Source of the DNA: Lentibacillus sp. Marseille-P4043
Lineage (GTDB): Bacteria; Bacillota; Bacilli; Bacillales; Amphibacillaceae
NCBI RefSeq assembly: GCF_900258515.1
Contig: NZ_LT984884.1
Coordinates: 271,002 to 335,001, forward strand
Length of the DNA stretch: 64,000 bases
Reading direction: 5' to 3'
The notes below the pieces were generated by a model that was given only the letters and a program-made list of their open reading frames with translations, had not been told where the DNA came from and made no database searches. A program made the position numbers and the translations under genes. Positions 46,549-54,607 of the stretch are shown piece after piece. Position 1 is the stretch's first letter; each line of letters opens with the position of its first letter.

Positions 46549-46673
46549 CGGCTAAGCCAATACCATAGCCAATAATTACAGATGCAACAAACATAATAAT
46601 CATCCCTTCAATGTTGTTATTTCTAGCATGTCCTGTTTTGAAAAATTTAATACATGAGAGGGGTAAAAAGTTT

Positions 46674-47006
46674 ATGAATAAAGTACAATCGATCAATTTT
46701 AATGATTTTATGAAAGGCGATTGGAAAAAGCCAAGCATTAAACGTTATGCAATTGGCATCGGTGCTGTGGCTTTATTAATTCCAAAAACCGCTTTAGCTT
46801 CTACCGCTGATGGGATGTTCGGGAATGTTCACGAAGCTATCATGAATGCTTTCGACGCAGGCGTTGTATTAGTGATTATTTTTGCAGGTGCTGCATGGGG
46901 ATTAGGACACCGCAGTAAAGCAATCGAAATACTTATAGGCGTTTGTTGTGGATATATCTTGGCACGTCACGCTGTGGATATAAGAGACTTTCTGAAAGGC
47001 ATATAG
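46674..47006 (+). CDS. VirB2/TrbC-like small membrane protein
   Basis: 110 residues. A signal-peptide-like segment (RYAIGIGAVALLIPKTALASTA) with probable cleavage after ALA, then two membrane helices (about 65–82 and 90–105) joined by a short basic loop GHRSKAIE. This is the layout of VirB2/TrbC pilin-type proteins. ATG at 46674 behind GAGGGG. The likeness is topological; no sequence match was possible. Confidence 0.6.
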   Translation: MNKVQSINFNDFMKGDWKKPSIKRYAIGIGAVALLIPKTALASTADGMFGNVHEAIMNAFDAGVVLVIIFAGAAWGLGHRSKAIEILIGVCCGYILARHAVDIRDFLKGI

Positions 47007-47017
47007 GAGGGGTTTAC

Positions 47018-47353
47018 ATGAAATTTTTATTCAACGGAAGCGAAATGGTGCTTGCTACGGCAATCGAGGAACCGAAACCATTATTTCAGGAATTTCTAGG
47101 AGGTTTGAAAGGTGGCGCAGATTGGGCAACAGATCATGTTGTAGGTGGATTTTTTGAACTTGTTTGGGAAGGAGCAACGGTTATATGGGATTTTTTAATT
47201 ACCTTCCTTCCTGACATTATGGGTTACGGCACGATGTTAGCCGGGGCTTTGATGATACTGGGCGCGATGACAGGAAAAGGCGGAATGATGAAAGTGTTAG
47301 CTATCTATGCGGGGTTTATGATTTTTGGATTATGTATTTTAGGAGGGGCATAA
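47018..47353 (+). CDS. Second small membrane protein of the module
   Basis: 111 residues. Amphipathic N-terminal half with tryptophans (VVGGFFELVWEGATVIWDFL), then two hydrophobic helices rich in Gly and Met separated by TGKGGMMK. ATG behind GGAGGGG. Next gene starts at the following base. Could be a membrane scaffold of a transfer channel. Not recognised. Confidence 0.6.
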   Translation: MKFLFNGSEMVLATAIEEPKPLFQEFLGGLKGGADWATDHVVGGFFELVWEGATVIWDFLITFLPDIMGYGTMLAGALMILGAMTGKGGMMKVLAIYAGFMIFGLCILGGA

Positions 47354-50005
47354 TTGAACAAAGACTTCAACAGAGCAATGAAGGCGTTTAGGTTGGCCGG
47401 CAAAGAACCAAAGACACCGGAAGAAATTTCCGCTTACCAAGCCGGATTAAAGATAATGGGAAAAATAAAACGAAAAGAAAAACAAGAAGCAAAAAAGGAC
47501 GTTCGCTTTATTGAGGGTAGCAAATTACCTGCTATTTATAAAGAACCGACAAAAATTAAAGAAAGTCGATTCAAGCGAATCAAAACAATAAAATGGTCTG
47601 ACTTTTTTCAAGTCGAGCAAAATAAAATAATCGTTTATAGAATCATCCCGCACGCCGATGTCACAGACAATAATAAGCGCCTGTGGAAAGCGATTTATAA
47701 AATGTACGAAATGTATGAATCACCAAAGAGCAGATTAGAGCGTGACGGCTTTAAATTTACTTTTCGCGAAAAAGATTATTTTTGGTTCGATGTGCTTTTC
47801 AAACAAGAAAACGGACAGAAAAAGATTGAATTCTACATTGCTACAAGCGAATATCAAGCAAAGAAGCTAAAACGGAAAATAGAAAATAAAATAAGCGTCA
47901 CTTTTAAAGAAGCCGCAATAGAAGATCTGCACATCCCGCATGAAAATACCATAGTACAGGAAATGAAATACTTAAAACACGACATATTCACCCTAAACAC
48001 CAATACATCCGATACAAAAACCCCAATAGCAAACATACTTAATACCCTTGACGAATTAGAAAGCGATGGAGACATAGCGCGTCTAAGTATCTCAAATGAA
48101 GCAGAGAATCGCCAGAAATGGATTAAAACCTCACAGTGGGCGTATGAAAAGGCAAGTAAAGGGAAGATACCGCAGCGCGCTAATTTGAATGGAAAACGGA
48201 CGGTTAATGGCGCTAAAGTCGGGATAGCTGGCGTGATCAATGAAATCAATTCTTTGCTAGTCGATACTTTCCAGGCGTTTAGTAATGTGTTTTTTAAAAG
48301 CGACAATGACTTTAAAAAAGAAAAGATTGTTGAGGAACCAAAATTACATGACGAAATACATTCCACACGATTTAGTCATGAGAAAGGCAACCAACCTGTT
48401 TTTAAAAGTCGAATTCGTGTTGCTTCGCACTCAAAAGATAGATTAACTAGGGACACTATGAGTGAAACTTTATCATTAAGTCTTGCTGATCTAACTGAAT
48501 CAAACGAATTACAAGGAGTAAGGATCAAATCTAAAAGAAGTAAGAAAAAAGTAATAAATGAATTAAACTCTTTACGACTATCCAAACAAACCAAAACAGA
48601 CACCAATCCTAATTTGATCAGTACTGATGAAATGGCAAAACTTGCTTTACAGATGCCTAACAAAGACTTGCAACGCAAATATGCTGATGCGCTATCTGTC
48701 AAAAAACGTGTTGAGGTTGAGATACCAAACGCAATGAGAGATAAAAATGGCATCGAATTAGGAGTTGCGGAGGTTAAGGATGAAAAGATACCCGTTTATA
48801 TGCCTGTTAGCAATGCAGATAACTTTTATAGAGGATATACATTTATAGGCGGGCAGGGTGCAGGTAAAGATACTGCCATTAAAAATTGGGTTGTGGATGC
48901 AAATTTAAAGCACAATGTTAGCTTTATCATTCCAGATGCAATTGTAGAGGAAGGTGAACGTGGTATGGCTGACGGCATTAGAGATGCTTTACCGCCTGAA
49001 AAGATTATTGACATTGATTTAAATGACGAGGATTATGTTGTGCCAATGGATTTAACGGAAGTAGTAAAAGGTTTAGGGAGAAACGGATCAAGCCGCTTTG
49101 CTGATGAAATGATTGACTTTATGCAGATTGAAGGGTTAAGCCGATCAGAGAAATATTTAACAGATGCGGCGAAAGCAAGTGGTGGTAATTTGTATAACAT
49201 AAAACGTATTATCGAGGATGACAATTTTAGAGCCGAACGCATTGAACAATTAATGAATGATGGTAATGTAAGGCTCGCTAGAGAATTGTTGTCCTGGGGA
49301 GATAACGATGAATTGGGTAATAAATGTGATGCAATCATAACTAGGCTTAATCGTTTCTTTGGCAACGAACGGCTATATGACATTTTTGCCCAAGATCCAA
49401 TACCGGAAGTTGATTTTAAGCGATGGATGCAGGAAGGTAAAGTGGTTATTATACGTGTTCCTAATGGCAGAGGATTAGGAGAACATGCTGTTAAAACTTT
49501 AGTGCATTGGATCACTTTAAAAGCGTTCATGACGCGCCTGCTGATGACTAAAGAAGAACAGGAAAATGGTTGCTTTGTGGTATTTAATGAACCGGAACAA
49601 TACGCAAGTGAAGGATTAACAAAGTTGATGGGTAGAATTGGCACAGAAGGCAGGAAAGAACGATTGGGTGGCATATACGCCTTCCACCATTGGAATAAGC
49701 TTCCACAATCATTACAGGAAAATTTACAAGGTGGTGGTGTGCAGCAATTTTTATTTATGAACGATCACACCAAAACATTCGATCTATCCAAACATCGGTT
49801 TGAGGATGTTATACCTTTAGAAGAAGCCTATAAAACACCCGCCCACCATGCGATTATTAGCGTTAGAGCAGATGGAGATATACAGCCTGCATTTATCTGT
49901 CATATGTCGCCACCTGTTAAATCTGAATATGATAACAGCTTTCTGACAAAACGACATGCACGTATGTTTGGGCGTGAATGGCATGAATTGCAGGAAGCAT
50001 TATGA
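47354..50005 (+). CDS. VirB4/VirD4/HerA-type DNA-transfer ATPase
   Basis: 883 residues. The N-terminal part (about 75–190) looks like the VirB4/TraC-type entry domain (KLWKA-like YKMYEMYESP, then IEFYIATSEYQAKKLKRKIENK). A variable linker follows to about 470. The ATPase domain has Walker A TFIGGQGAGKDTA at about 498–508, a Walker B-like strand VVIIRVPNGRG at about 697 and NGCFVVFNEPEQYASEG at about 740. TTG start adjoining the membrane gene. It probably pumps or couples DNA. No relaxase, VirB6 or lytic transglycosylase gene is seen nearby, so the system is either minimal or degraded. Confidence 0.8.
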   Translation: MNKDFNRAMKAFRLAGKEPKTPEEISAYQAGLKIMGKIKRKEKQEAKKDVRFIEGSKLPAIYKEPTKIKESRFKRIKTIKWSDFFQVEQNKIIVYRIIPHADVTDNNKRLWKAIYKMYEMYESPKSRLERDGFKFTFREKDYFWFDVLFKQENGQKKIEFYIATSEYQAKKLKRKIENKISVTFKEAAIEDLHIPHENTIVQEMKYLKHDIFTLNTNTSDTKTPIANILNTLDELESDGDIARLSISNEAENRQKWIKTSQWAYEKASKGKIPQRANLNGKRTVNGAKVGIAGVINEINSLLVDTFQAFSNVFFKSDNDFKKEKIVEEPKLHDEIHSTRFSHEKGNQPVFKSRIRVASHSKDRLTRDTMSETLSLSLADLTESNELQGVRIKSKRSKKKVINELNSLRLSKQTKTDTNPNLISTDEMAKLALQMPNKDLQRKYADALSVKKRVEVEIPNAMRDKNGIELGVAEVKDEKIPVYMPVSNADNFYRGYTFIGGQGAGKDTAIKNWVVDANLKHNVSFIIPDAIVEEGERGMADGIRDALPPEKIIDIDLNDEDYVVPMDLTEVVKGLGRNGSSRFADEMIDFMQIEGLSRSEKYLTDAAKASGGNLYNIKRIIEDDNFRAERIEQLMNDGNVRLARELLSWGDNDELGNKCDAIITRLNRFFGNERLYDIFAQDPIPEVDFKRWMQEGKVVIIRVPNGRGLGEHAVKTLVHWITLKAFMTRLLMTKEEQENGCFVVFNEPEQYASEGLTKLMGRIGTEGRKERLGGIYAFHHWNKLPQSLQENLQGGGVQQFLFMNDHTKTFDLSKHRFEDVIPLEEAYKTPAHHAIISVRADGDIQPAFICHMSPPVKSEYDNSFLTKRHARMFGREWHELQEAL

Positions 50006-50030
50006 AGCCTTGATACACAAGGCTTTTTGT
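50005..50030 (+). terminator. Terminator of the four-gene module
   Basis: Stem AAGCCTTG/CAAGGCTT, loop ATACA, then TTTGTTTT. It closes the plus-strand unit. Confidence 0.8.
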
Positions 50031-50060
50031 TTTGACTGAAAATAAATTCAATATAATTTA

Positions 50061-50083
50061 CCCCTCCACATAGTAGAGGGGCT
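50061..50083 (-). terminator. Hairpin after the YolD-like gene
   Basis: CCCCTC/GAGGGG with a nine-base loop; weak T run on the reverse strand. Confidence 0.45.
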
Positions 50084-50409
50084 TAATCCACATAAACATC
50101 CAACACATCATCAAATGCTACTTCCTTACCTTCACGTAACCTAATTTTACGCGTATCGATCATCTGCAGCTTATCTTTCACAGTCAGATAATCCCCATCC
50201 GAAAAATACTTAATTTCTACAGTCAGATCATTATGTAATGCACACTGAATTTTATATCCAATCTCTAATTTTTGTTGATCGTCTAAGATCGGCTTTGTTT
50301 TCTTCATCATTTCTTTTTGATGCTGTCGAATTCGTGCTTTATGCTCCGGTAGCATCATCCGACTCGATTCCCACATCATGTTACTGCCTGGTGTAAGTTT
50401 GTTCATCAT
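50083..50409 (-). CDS. YolD-like protein
   Basis: 108 residues. KPILDDQQKLEIGYKIQCAL, VEIKYFSDGDYLTVKDKLQM and the terminal VAFDDVLDVYV follow the YolD pattern, as in B. subtilis YolD/YqjX, which are made with Y-family polymerases in the SOS response. No polymerase gene is beside it. It overlaps the stop of the preceding small gene by one base. Confidence 0.85.
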   Translation of the reverse strand: MMNKLTPGSNMMWESSRMMLPEHKARIRQHQKEMMKKTKPILDDQQKLEIGYKIQCALHNDLTVEIKYFSDGDYLTVKDKLQMIDTRKIRLREGKEVAFDDVLDVYVD

Positions 50410-50603
50410 TAAGCCCCCATTCTTCTAATTGGTTGTGTGGATAATATATTTTCAACTTTAAATGTCCTCACTTGTTTCTTTGTATAGCAATAGGCAAGTA
50501 CTGTATCTTCATTTGATCGCAGCACCTTAATTGTGCGCTGTGTGATCTTATTGTTGTGATCAATGTAAATCATTTCTAGTCTTTCTCCAGGTTTTATTGA
50601 CAT
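50409..50603 (-). CDS. Small WYL-like protein upstream of yolD
   Basis: 64 residues, mostly beta (GERLEMIYIDHNNKITQRTI, VLAYCYTKKQVRTFKVENIL), matching the C-terminal part of WYL domains. Such short proteins commonly precede YolD genes. ATG with GGAGG upstream. It may bind ligand or nucleic acid; not proven. Confidence 0.7.
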   Translation of the reverse strand: MSIKPGERLEMIYIDHNNKITQRTIKVLRSNEDTVLAYCYTKKQVRTFKVENILSTQPIRRMGA

Positions 50604-50620
50604 ATGAAAACCTCCATTTA

Positions 50621-50665
50621 GAAACGTTTGTTCTTATTATATCACAAAACGCGAACACATATACG
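50621..50665 (-). promoter_or_regulatory. SOS-type promoter with two LexA-box-like sites
   Basis: On the reverse strand an extended -10 TGATATAAT lies between two sites: CGTATATGTGTTCG (50652–50665; 11 of 14 against CGAACATATGTTCG) and AGAACAAACGTTTC (50621–50634; about 9 of 14). This predicts LexA control of the YolD pair. The first site could also influence the divergent plus-strand gene. Confidence 0.55.
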
Positions 50666-50753
50666 GTTAAATTATGGAAAATAAATTTTATTTCGGAAAG
50701 ATGACACTTTCTGTGGTGCGCAATTCGATTATAGTTATGAGGGGGTTATTATC

Positions 50754-50951
50754 ATGGAAAAGATTATAGATGGTCACTTGATTGGATTCGAATCATTGCA
50801 GGAACTGGAGGAATATGAGGATCATATTTGGTTTGGTGGCGCAATGTCTGAGGTGCGATACAATGCATATAAAGATACACCTAGTAAAAAGGAATGTGAT
50901 CGGATTTGTGAGGATTTGTCTGGGGAAGTGGAAATTATTCTTAAACAATAA
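50754..50951 (+). CDS. Small acidic hypothetical protein
   Basis: 65 residues, soluble, Glu/Asp-rich (SLQELEEYEDHIWFGGAM). ATG with GAGGGGG upstream. Not recognised; a small early prophage protein by position. Confidence 0.6.
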   Translation: MEKIIDGHLIGFESLQELEEYEDHIWFGGAMSEVRYNAYKDTPSKKECDRICEDLSGEVEIILKQ

Positions 50952-50955
50952 TAGG

Positions 50956-50992
50956 TTGCAGAAATTAAATAATATTGTATAATAGTTGCAAA
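50956..50992 (+). promoter_or_regulatory. Promoter flanked by GTTGCA direct repeats
   Basis: TTGCAG (50956–50961), 16-base spacer, TATAAT (50978–50983). GTTGCAGA and GTTGCAAA occur at its two ends, 30 bases apart, and may bind the XRE protein encoded downstream. Confidence 0.55.
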
Positions 50993-51014
50993 GACATGAA
51001 AAGGTGGTTTTTAG

Positions 51015-51689
51015 ATGGAAATAATAATACAAGATGCGCATTCTGGAAAAAAGATGATTAAAAATTTGTTTAAGCAACAAACTCGTGTTCACTTTAATAT
51101 GGCAGTGAATAAAGGATATGAAATGGCTATACATGCGAAAGAAAACACAAACTTCCTTAATTACTCAAAATCAAGGGGGAAAGATTTACTTTCTTATTTA
51201 AAGAATTTTGCTGTAGAGTATTCCATTATAAAATACATAGAAAGTGGTTTACTTCCTTACGATTATGAAATAAAATACAACAAGAATCATTCAGCGCGTT
51301 ATTTTGTATTATTTGACCAGGAAAGAAAGCTTGAACTTTGTGTTAATCAAGTTAATAGCAAAAACAATATTGGGAGAAAGGCTTTTTACAGAAATAAGCG
51401 TATCCAATCTTTTAATTCCTACATAAAATTTGATGACATACAGGAACCTGAAATCATTACCGAACAACCAACTTATTTTGAGCTTAATCACGGGTATCAA
51501 ACAATGAAACCCCAATTTGTAGTTATTGGAATACCTGGTACAGACGGAAAATGGATTGACAAAGTGGAGATATCAAAAGAATTAACACTAGTTCAAGACA
51601 CTAATACTATACAGACCAAAACGGAAGAAATTGATTTCGACTTTAACAAGCTACAAGAATACATCGAAAAGAGTGAGGAAAATGTATAA
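51015..51689 (+). CDS. Unknown 224-aa protein coupled to an XRE–ImmA/IrrE protease
   Basis: Soluble, basic N-terminal half and an acidic C-terminal tail (TEEIDFDFNKLQEYIEKSEE). The middle carries YEIKYNKNHSARYFVLFD and VVIGIPGTDGKWIDKV, hinting at a beta-rich core. Not recognised. ATG behind AAGGTGG. The end overlaps the protease gene by eight bases, so the two are made together, as in toxin–antitoxin or regulator–target pairs. Confidence 0.65.
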   Translation: MEIIIQDAHSGKKMIKNLFKQQTRVHFNMAVNKGYEMAIHAKENTNFLNYSKSRGKDLLSYLKNFAVEYSIIKYIESGLLPYDYEIKYNKNHSARYFVLFDQERKLELCVNQVNSKNNIGRKAFYRNKRIQSFNSYIKFDDIQEPEIITEQPTYFELNHGYQTMKPQFVVIGIPGTDGKWIDKVEISKELTLVQDTNTIQTKTEEIDFDFNKLQEYIEKSEENV

Positions 51690-52869
51690 GCAGGATAGTG
51701 AAAACAATAACGCTATCTATTTTGGTAATTTCCGATTTAATGGTGAAAAATTAAAATTAGCACGAGAACTACACTGTATGACATTAACTGACCTGTCCAA
51801 AAAAATCGGCGTAACTCACCAAATGATTTCAAATTACGAAAATGGTAATAAGACTCCTTCCGAGGAAAGATTAAAAAAAATAGTTGACGTATTTGATTTT
51901 CCGAGAAGTTTCTTCTTTTCAAAAACTTTTACTGAAGGAGAAAGAAATAGTCCTAATTTCTTTCGAAAAGGAGCCGCAGTACCGAAAAAATACCAAATAC
52001 AAGTAGAAGGTTATACAAAAATCTACTCAGGTTTAAGAAAATACTTAGAATCAAAAGTTAATTTACCTCAATTCTCTATGCCAACCTTTAGTCTTGTTCA
52101 GGAGGAATTTAGACAAATTGACTTTAGTGAAATAGAGTTATTAGCCGATAGCATGAGGAAATCGTGTGGATTGGGTAACGGGCCAATCGGTAACATGACA
52201 CTATTATGCGAAAAACTTGGCATTGGTGTTTTTTTTGCAGATTTAGATAACGCCAAAATAGACGCCCACACGGTAATAGTAGACGACAAACCATATATTT
52301 TATTGAACAAAGCAAAAAAGTCAAGTGTCCGTCTGCGCTTTAATATAGCTCATGAATTAGGCCATATACTAATGCATTCCTTATATGATGAAAACTCAAC
52401 TTCCTCTACTAGTAATCATAAAAGAATTGAAGTAGAAGCAAATTATTTTGCTGGCTGTTTTTTAATACCTGAAGATGGTCTAGCGTTAGATATGGCTGCA
52501 TCTAATTTAAATTATTTAATTTCGCTCAAACAACATTGGAAAGTTTCATTACAAGCAATAATTTATAGAGCCGAACAAATTAATTTGTTTTCAAACAGCC
52601 ATACATTGCATTTAAGACAACAGATTAGCAGAAATAAATGGAGGTTGAATGAGCCTTTAGACGATGAAATACCTATCGAAAAACCAAAAATAATTTCCTT
52701 AAGCATAGAATATCTAAGGAAAAACAATCCCCATTTTATTGAAGATTTATTTTGTGACATAAGCCTGCCCTCTAACATGATTGATGATATTTGTTCAGAT
52801 ATAACAAAACAACGAACAGATCCAAAACCCAACTACAATAATGTTGTTAGGCTTAAGCCCCACACTTAG
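51682..52869 (+). CDS. XRE regulator fused to ImmA/IrrE metallopeptidase
   Basis: 395 residues. N-terminal helix-turn-helix (LKLARELHCMTLTDLSKKIG, then VTHQMISNYENGNKTPSEE) and a C-terminal zinc peptidase with RFNIAHELGHILMH and the third-ligand region RIEVEANYFAGCFLIPED. Fusions of this kind cleave repressors in prophages and ICEs or act as antitoxins. ATG at 51682 behind GAGGAA. A terminator follows. Probably the switch protein of this element or of an embedded two-gene system. Confidence 0.85.
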   Translation: MYKQDSENNNAIYFGNFRFNGEKLKLARELHCMTLTDLSKKIGVTHQMISNYENGNKTPSEERLKKIVDVFDFPRSFFFSKTFTEGERNSPNFFRKGAAVPKKYQIQVEGYTKIYSGLRKYLESKVNLPQFSMPTFSLVQEEFRQIDFSEIELLADSMRKSCGLGNGPIGNMTLLCEKLGIGVFFADLDNAKIDAHTVIVDDKPYILLNKAKKSSVRLRFNIAHELGHILMHSLYDENSTSSTSNHKRIEVEANYFAGCFLIPEDGLALDMAASNLNYLISLKQHWKVSLQAIIYRAEQINLFSNSHTLHLRQQISRNKWRLNEPLDDEIPIEKPKIISLSIEYLRKNNPHFIEDLFCDISLPSNMIDDICSDITKQRTDPKPNYNNVVRLKPHT

Positions 52870-52880
52870 GGGCTTTTTTA
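52855..52880 (+). terminator. Terminator after the XRE–ImmA/IrrE gene
   Basis: Stem AAGCCCC/GGGGCTT, loop ACACTTA, then a T run. Confidence 0.85.
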
Positions 52881-53018
52881 CAAGGTTTCAATGCCCACTT
52901 AATAAATGGTGGAGTTTTGGTGCGTTTGTAAGAATAAATAACCATGTGGATTGGATCATACAAATTAGAAAAGAATGACGTCCTCCCCAATGAGCAGATA
53001 AAGTATTTTGGTGAAAAT

Positions 53019-53052
53019 GTAAGAGACATCTCTTGCTTGAGATGTCTCTTAC
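53019..53052. terminator. Perfect 14-bp hairpin downstream of the two-gene cassette
   Basis: GTAAGAGACATCTC/GAGATGTCTCTTAC with loop TTGCTT. It lies just behind the membrane-protein gene and probably ends its transcript. The 52881–53018 stretch shows no supported gene. Confidence 0.65.
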
Positions 53053-53064
53053 CCACCCGTTCAT

Positions 53065-53508
53065 TTATTTGTCAGAGGAAGTTGATTTCAAATAGTACAG
53101 AAAAACACCCACAACATAAGAAACCAATGATACAGAATTTACAAAGAAGAACATCCAAACATATAGAAACAATGTTGTGTATGTGTTAACCTTATTTATA
53201 TTAAAGAAGAAACCAGTTAATGAAATTAAACAAAGTATAAATAATATTGCTATTGCCACAAGCAGTGCATTTAGAAGCTTTTCATAACCACCAATGCTTT
53301 TTAAGTCCGCTAAAAAATCATTGGACTGAAGTGTTGGCATTAGCGTTATAGCTGCCGCTAAAAATCCTACTGCAATTGCCCCCATCGATATTGTCGCTGA
53401 AAGTAGTTCCTTGAAGAATGGGATCGATGATACTTTTAAATTAAAAATAAATAAAACGAAACAAACTATCAGTCCAATAACCGAGGTTACAAGGATAATT
53501 CTCTTCAC
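53065..53508 (-). CDS. Four-helix membrane protein of a cargo cassette
   Basis: 147 residues. Predicted membrane segments at about 3–23, 37–58, 80–104 and 112–138, with a short soluble loop (SNDFLADLKSIGGYEKL) between the second and third. Not recognised. It follows the 300-aa gene by 20 bases in the same direction. Small multi-helix proteins beside a soluble partner are a frequent effector form in abortive-infection systems; this is analogy only. Confidence 0.7.
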   Translation of the reverse strand: MKRIILVTSVIGLIVCFVLFIFNLKVSSIPFFKELLSATISMGAIAVGFLAAAITLMPTLQSNDFLADLKSIGGYEKLLNALLVAIAILFILCLISLTGFFFNINKVNTYTTLFLYVWMFFFVNSVSLVSYVVGVFLYYLKSTSSDK

Positions 53509-53527
53509 GAAATCATCTCCTGTTTAA

Positions 53528-54430
53528 TTAAACTCTGTCTTTTTTGGTGAAATCACTTATTGCCTTATACTTCTTCCTAAATGCTCTTTCAATATTCGAC
53601 ATAATATTTATATAATTAACCTTTTTACCTCTCCCGGCTTTCACAGTTTCTGCATGCACAATCCTTTGGTTTACTAAGTCTAGGGTTTCCTCAACATCTC
53701 CATGAAAACCATTAACTTTCATAACCCCTACGTCACTTTTAGAATGTATTATTGATTTTACCTTCTTGATAGCAGATGATCTTTCAAGGTATTCTCCTTT
53801 ATCTGCTCCTAGAACTACCTTAAGCTTATTTGCCTTTAATTTGTTAGCCAATCTAATATCCCCGCCAGTAGTTCTATCTTTGTTTTTATGGTCGCTCAAA
53901 TCTGTAGGTTTCGCAACTGAGTATTCTATAGATTTAATAAGGGGGATTTTATCCAGCTTATCAAGTATTTTAGGATCAATCATGATTTCCAGATCAATTT
54001 TTTCACTATGGCATATTGCTATGATAAAATTCAACATAGCATTTAAACTTACACCACCCCTATTTCTTTGAACAATAATCACCCCAGTTTGCGGATCATA
54101 AAGAAATACAGTATCATTTAACGGCCCCTCATCAGGATCGGCAGCGTATGTTTTTCTGGAGCTTTCCCCTCTCTTACCTACATATGACTCTTCATCGGTG
54201 TTTATTCTTTCAATTGCAGCTACCCAAACGTAATTATTTTCCATTGTGGCGAAACTTTCATTTCTTTTTATTTTATTGAGGGCCCCAATTCTCAATACAG
54301 TTTTTGCAAGTTCTACCTCAGTTTTATTCGCTTTTGCATATTCTCCAGTTAACTTGTTATTGAATATATCTGTGTTTCCTTCCAAATATTTCACTAAAAA
54401 AAAGTCGTATTTTATTTTTTTACTTGCCAT
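53528..54430 (-). CDS. Unknown 300-aa protein of a cargo cassette
   Basis: Soluble. N terminus KKIKYDFFLVKYLEGN, central strands VFLYDPQTGVIIVQRNRGGV, a long Lys-rich middle, and a basic C-terminal end (RAFRKKYKAISDF). No catalytic motif is evident. ATG behind GAGGGGG. With the membrane protein it forms a two-gene unit. A hairpin lies on the side facing the lysis genes and another beyond the membrane-protein gene. AT-rich compared with the tail genes, suggesting a separate origin. Confidence 0.65.
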   Translation of the reverse strand: MASKKIKYDFFLVKYLEGNTDIFNNKLTGEYAKANKTEVELAKTVLRIGALNKIKRNESFATMENNYVWVAAIERINTDEESYVGKRGESSRKTYAADPDEGPLNDTVFLYDPQTGVIIVQRNRGGVSLNAMLNFIIAICHSEKIDLEIMIDPKILDKLDKIPLIKSIEYSVAKPTDLSDHKNKDRTTGGDIRLANKLKANKLKVVLGADKGEYLERSSAIKKVKSIIHSKSDVGVMKVNGFHGDVEETLDLVNQRIVHAETVKAGRGKKVNYINIMSNIERAFRKKYKAISDFTKKDRV

Positions 54431-54577
54431 TGATATTTCCCCCTCTTTGTTTTATCAACTTATATATTTCAACAAAAAGGGACTTTTTTCCTGCTTATCT
54501 TACAAATCACTAACATTCTGTATACTTTTTCTCAAACCGTAAAAACTAAATACGGCTATGAGTTTACCTTTGTATTA

Positions 54578-54607
54578 GCCCCTCAATTGGAGGGGCCTTT
54601 TTTTATT
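54578..54607 (+). terminator. Hairpin between the amidase and the cargo cassette
   Basis: Stem GCCCCTC/GAGGGGC, loop AATTG, T-rich tail on the plus strand. On the reverse strand it follows the amidase stop at once and may still stop late transcription. The rest of the 54431–54602 gap should hold the cassette's promoter; no clear one is seen. Confidence 0.6.

Noticed and set aside
46529..46603. Reverse-strand hydrophobic mini-frame (24 codons from ATG at 46603)
   Set aside because: It overlaps the end of the RHH-like gene, the ribosome site is doubtful, and nothing else supports it.
52944..53189. Plus-strand frame beginning MWIGSYKLEKND
   Set aside because: No ribosome site and it runs through the perfect hairpin at 53019–53052 into the reverse of the membrane-protein gene.
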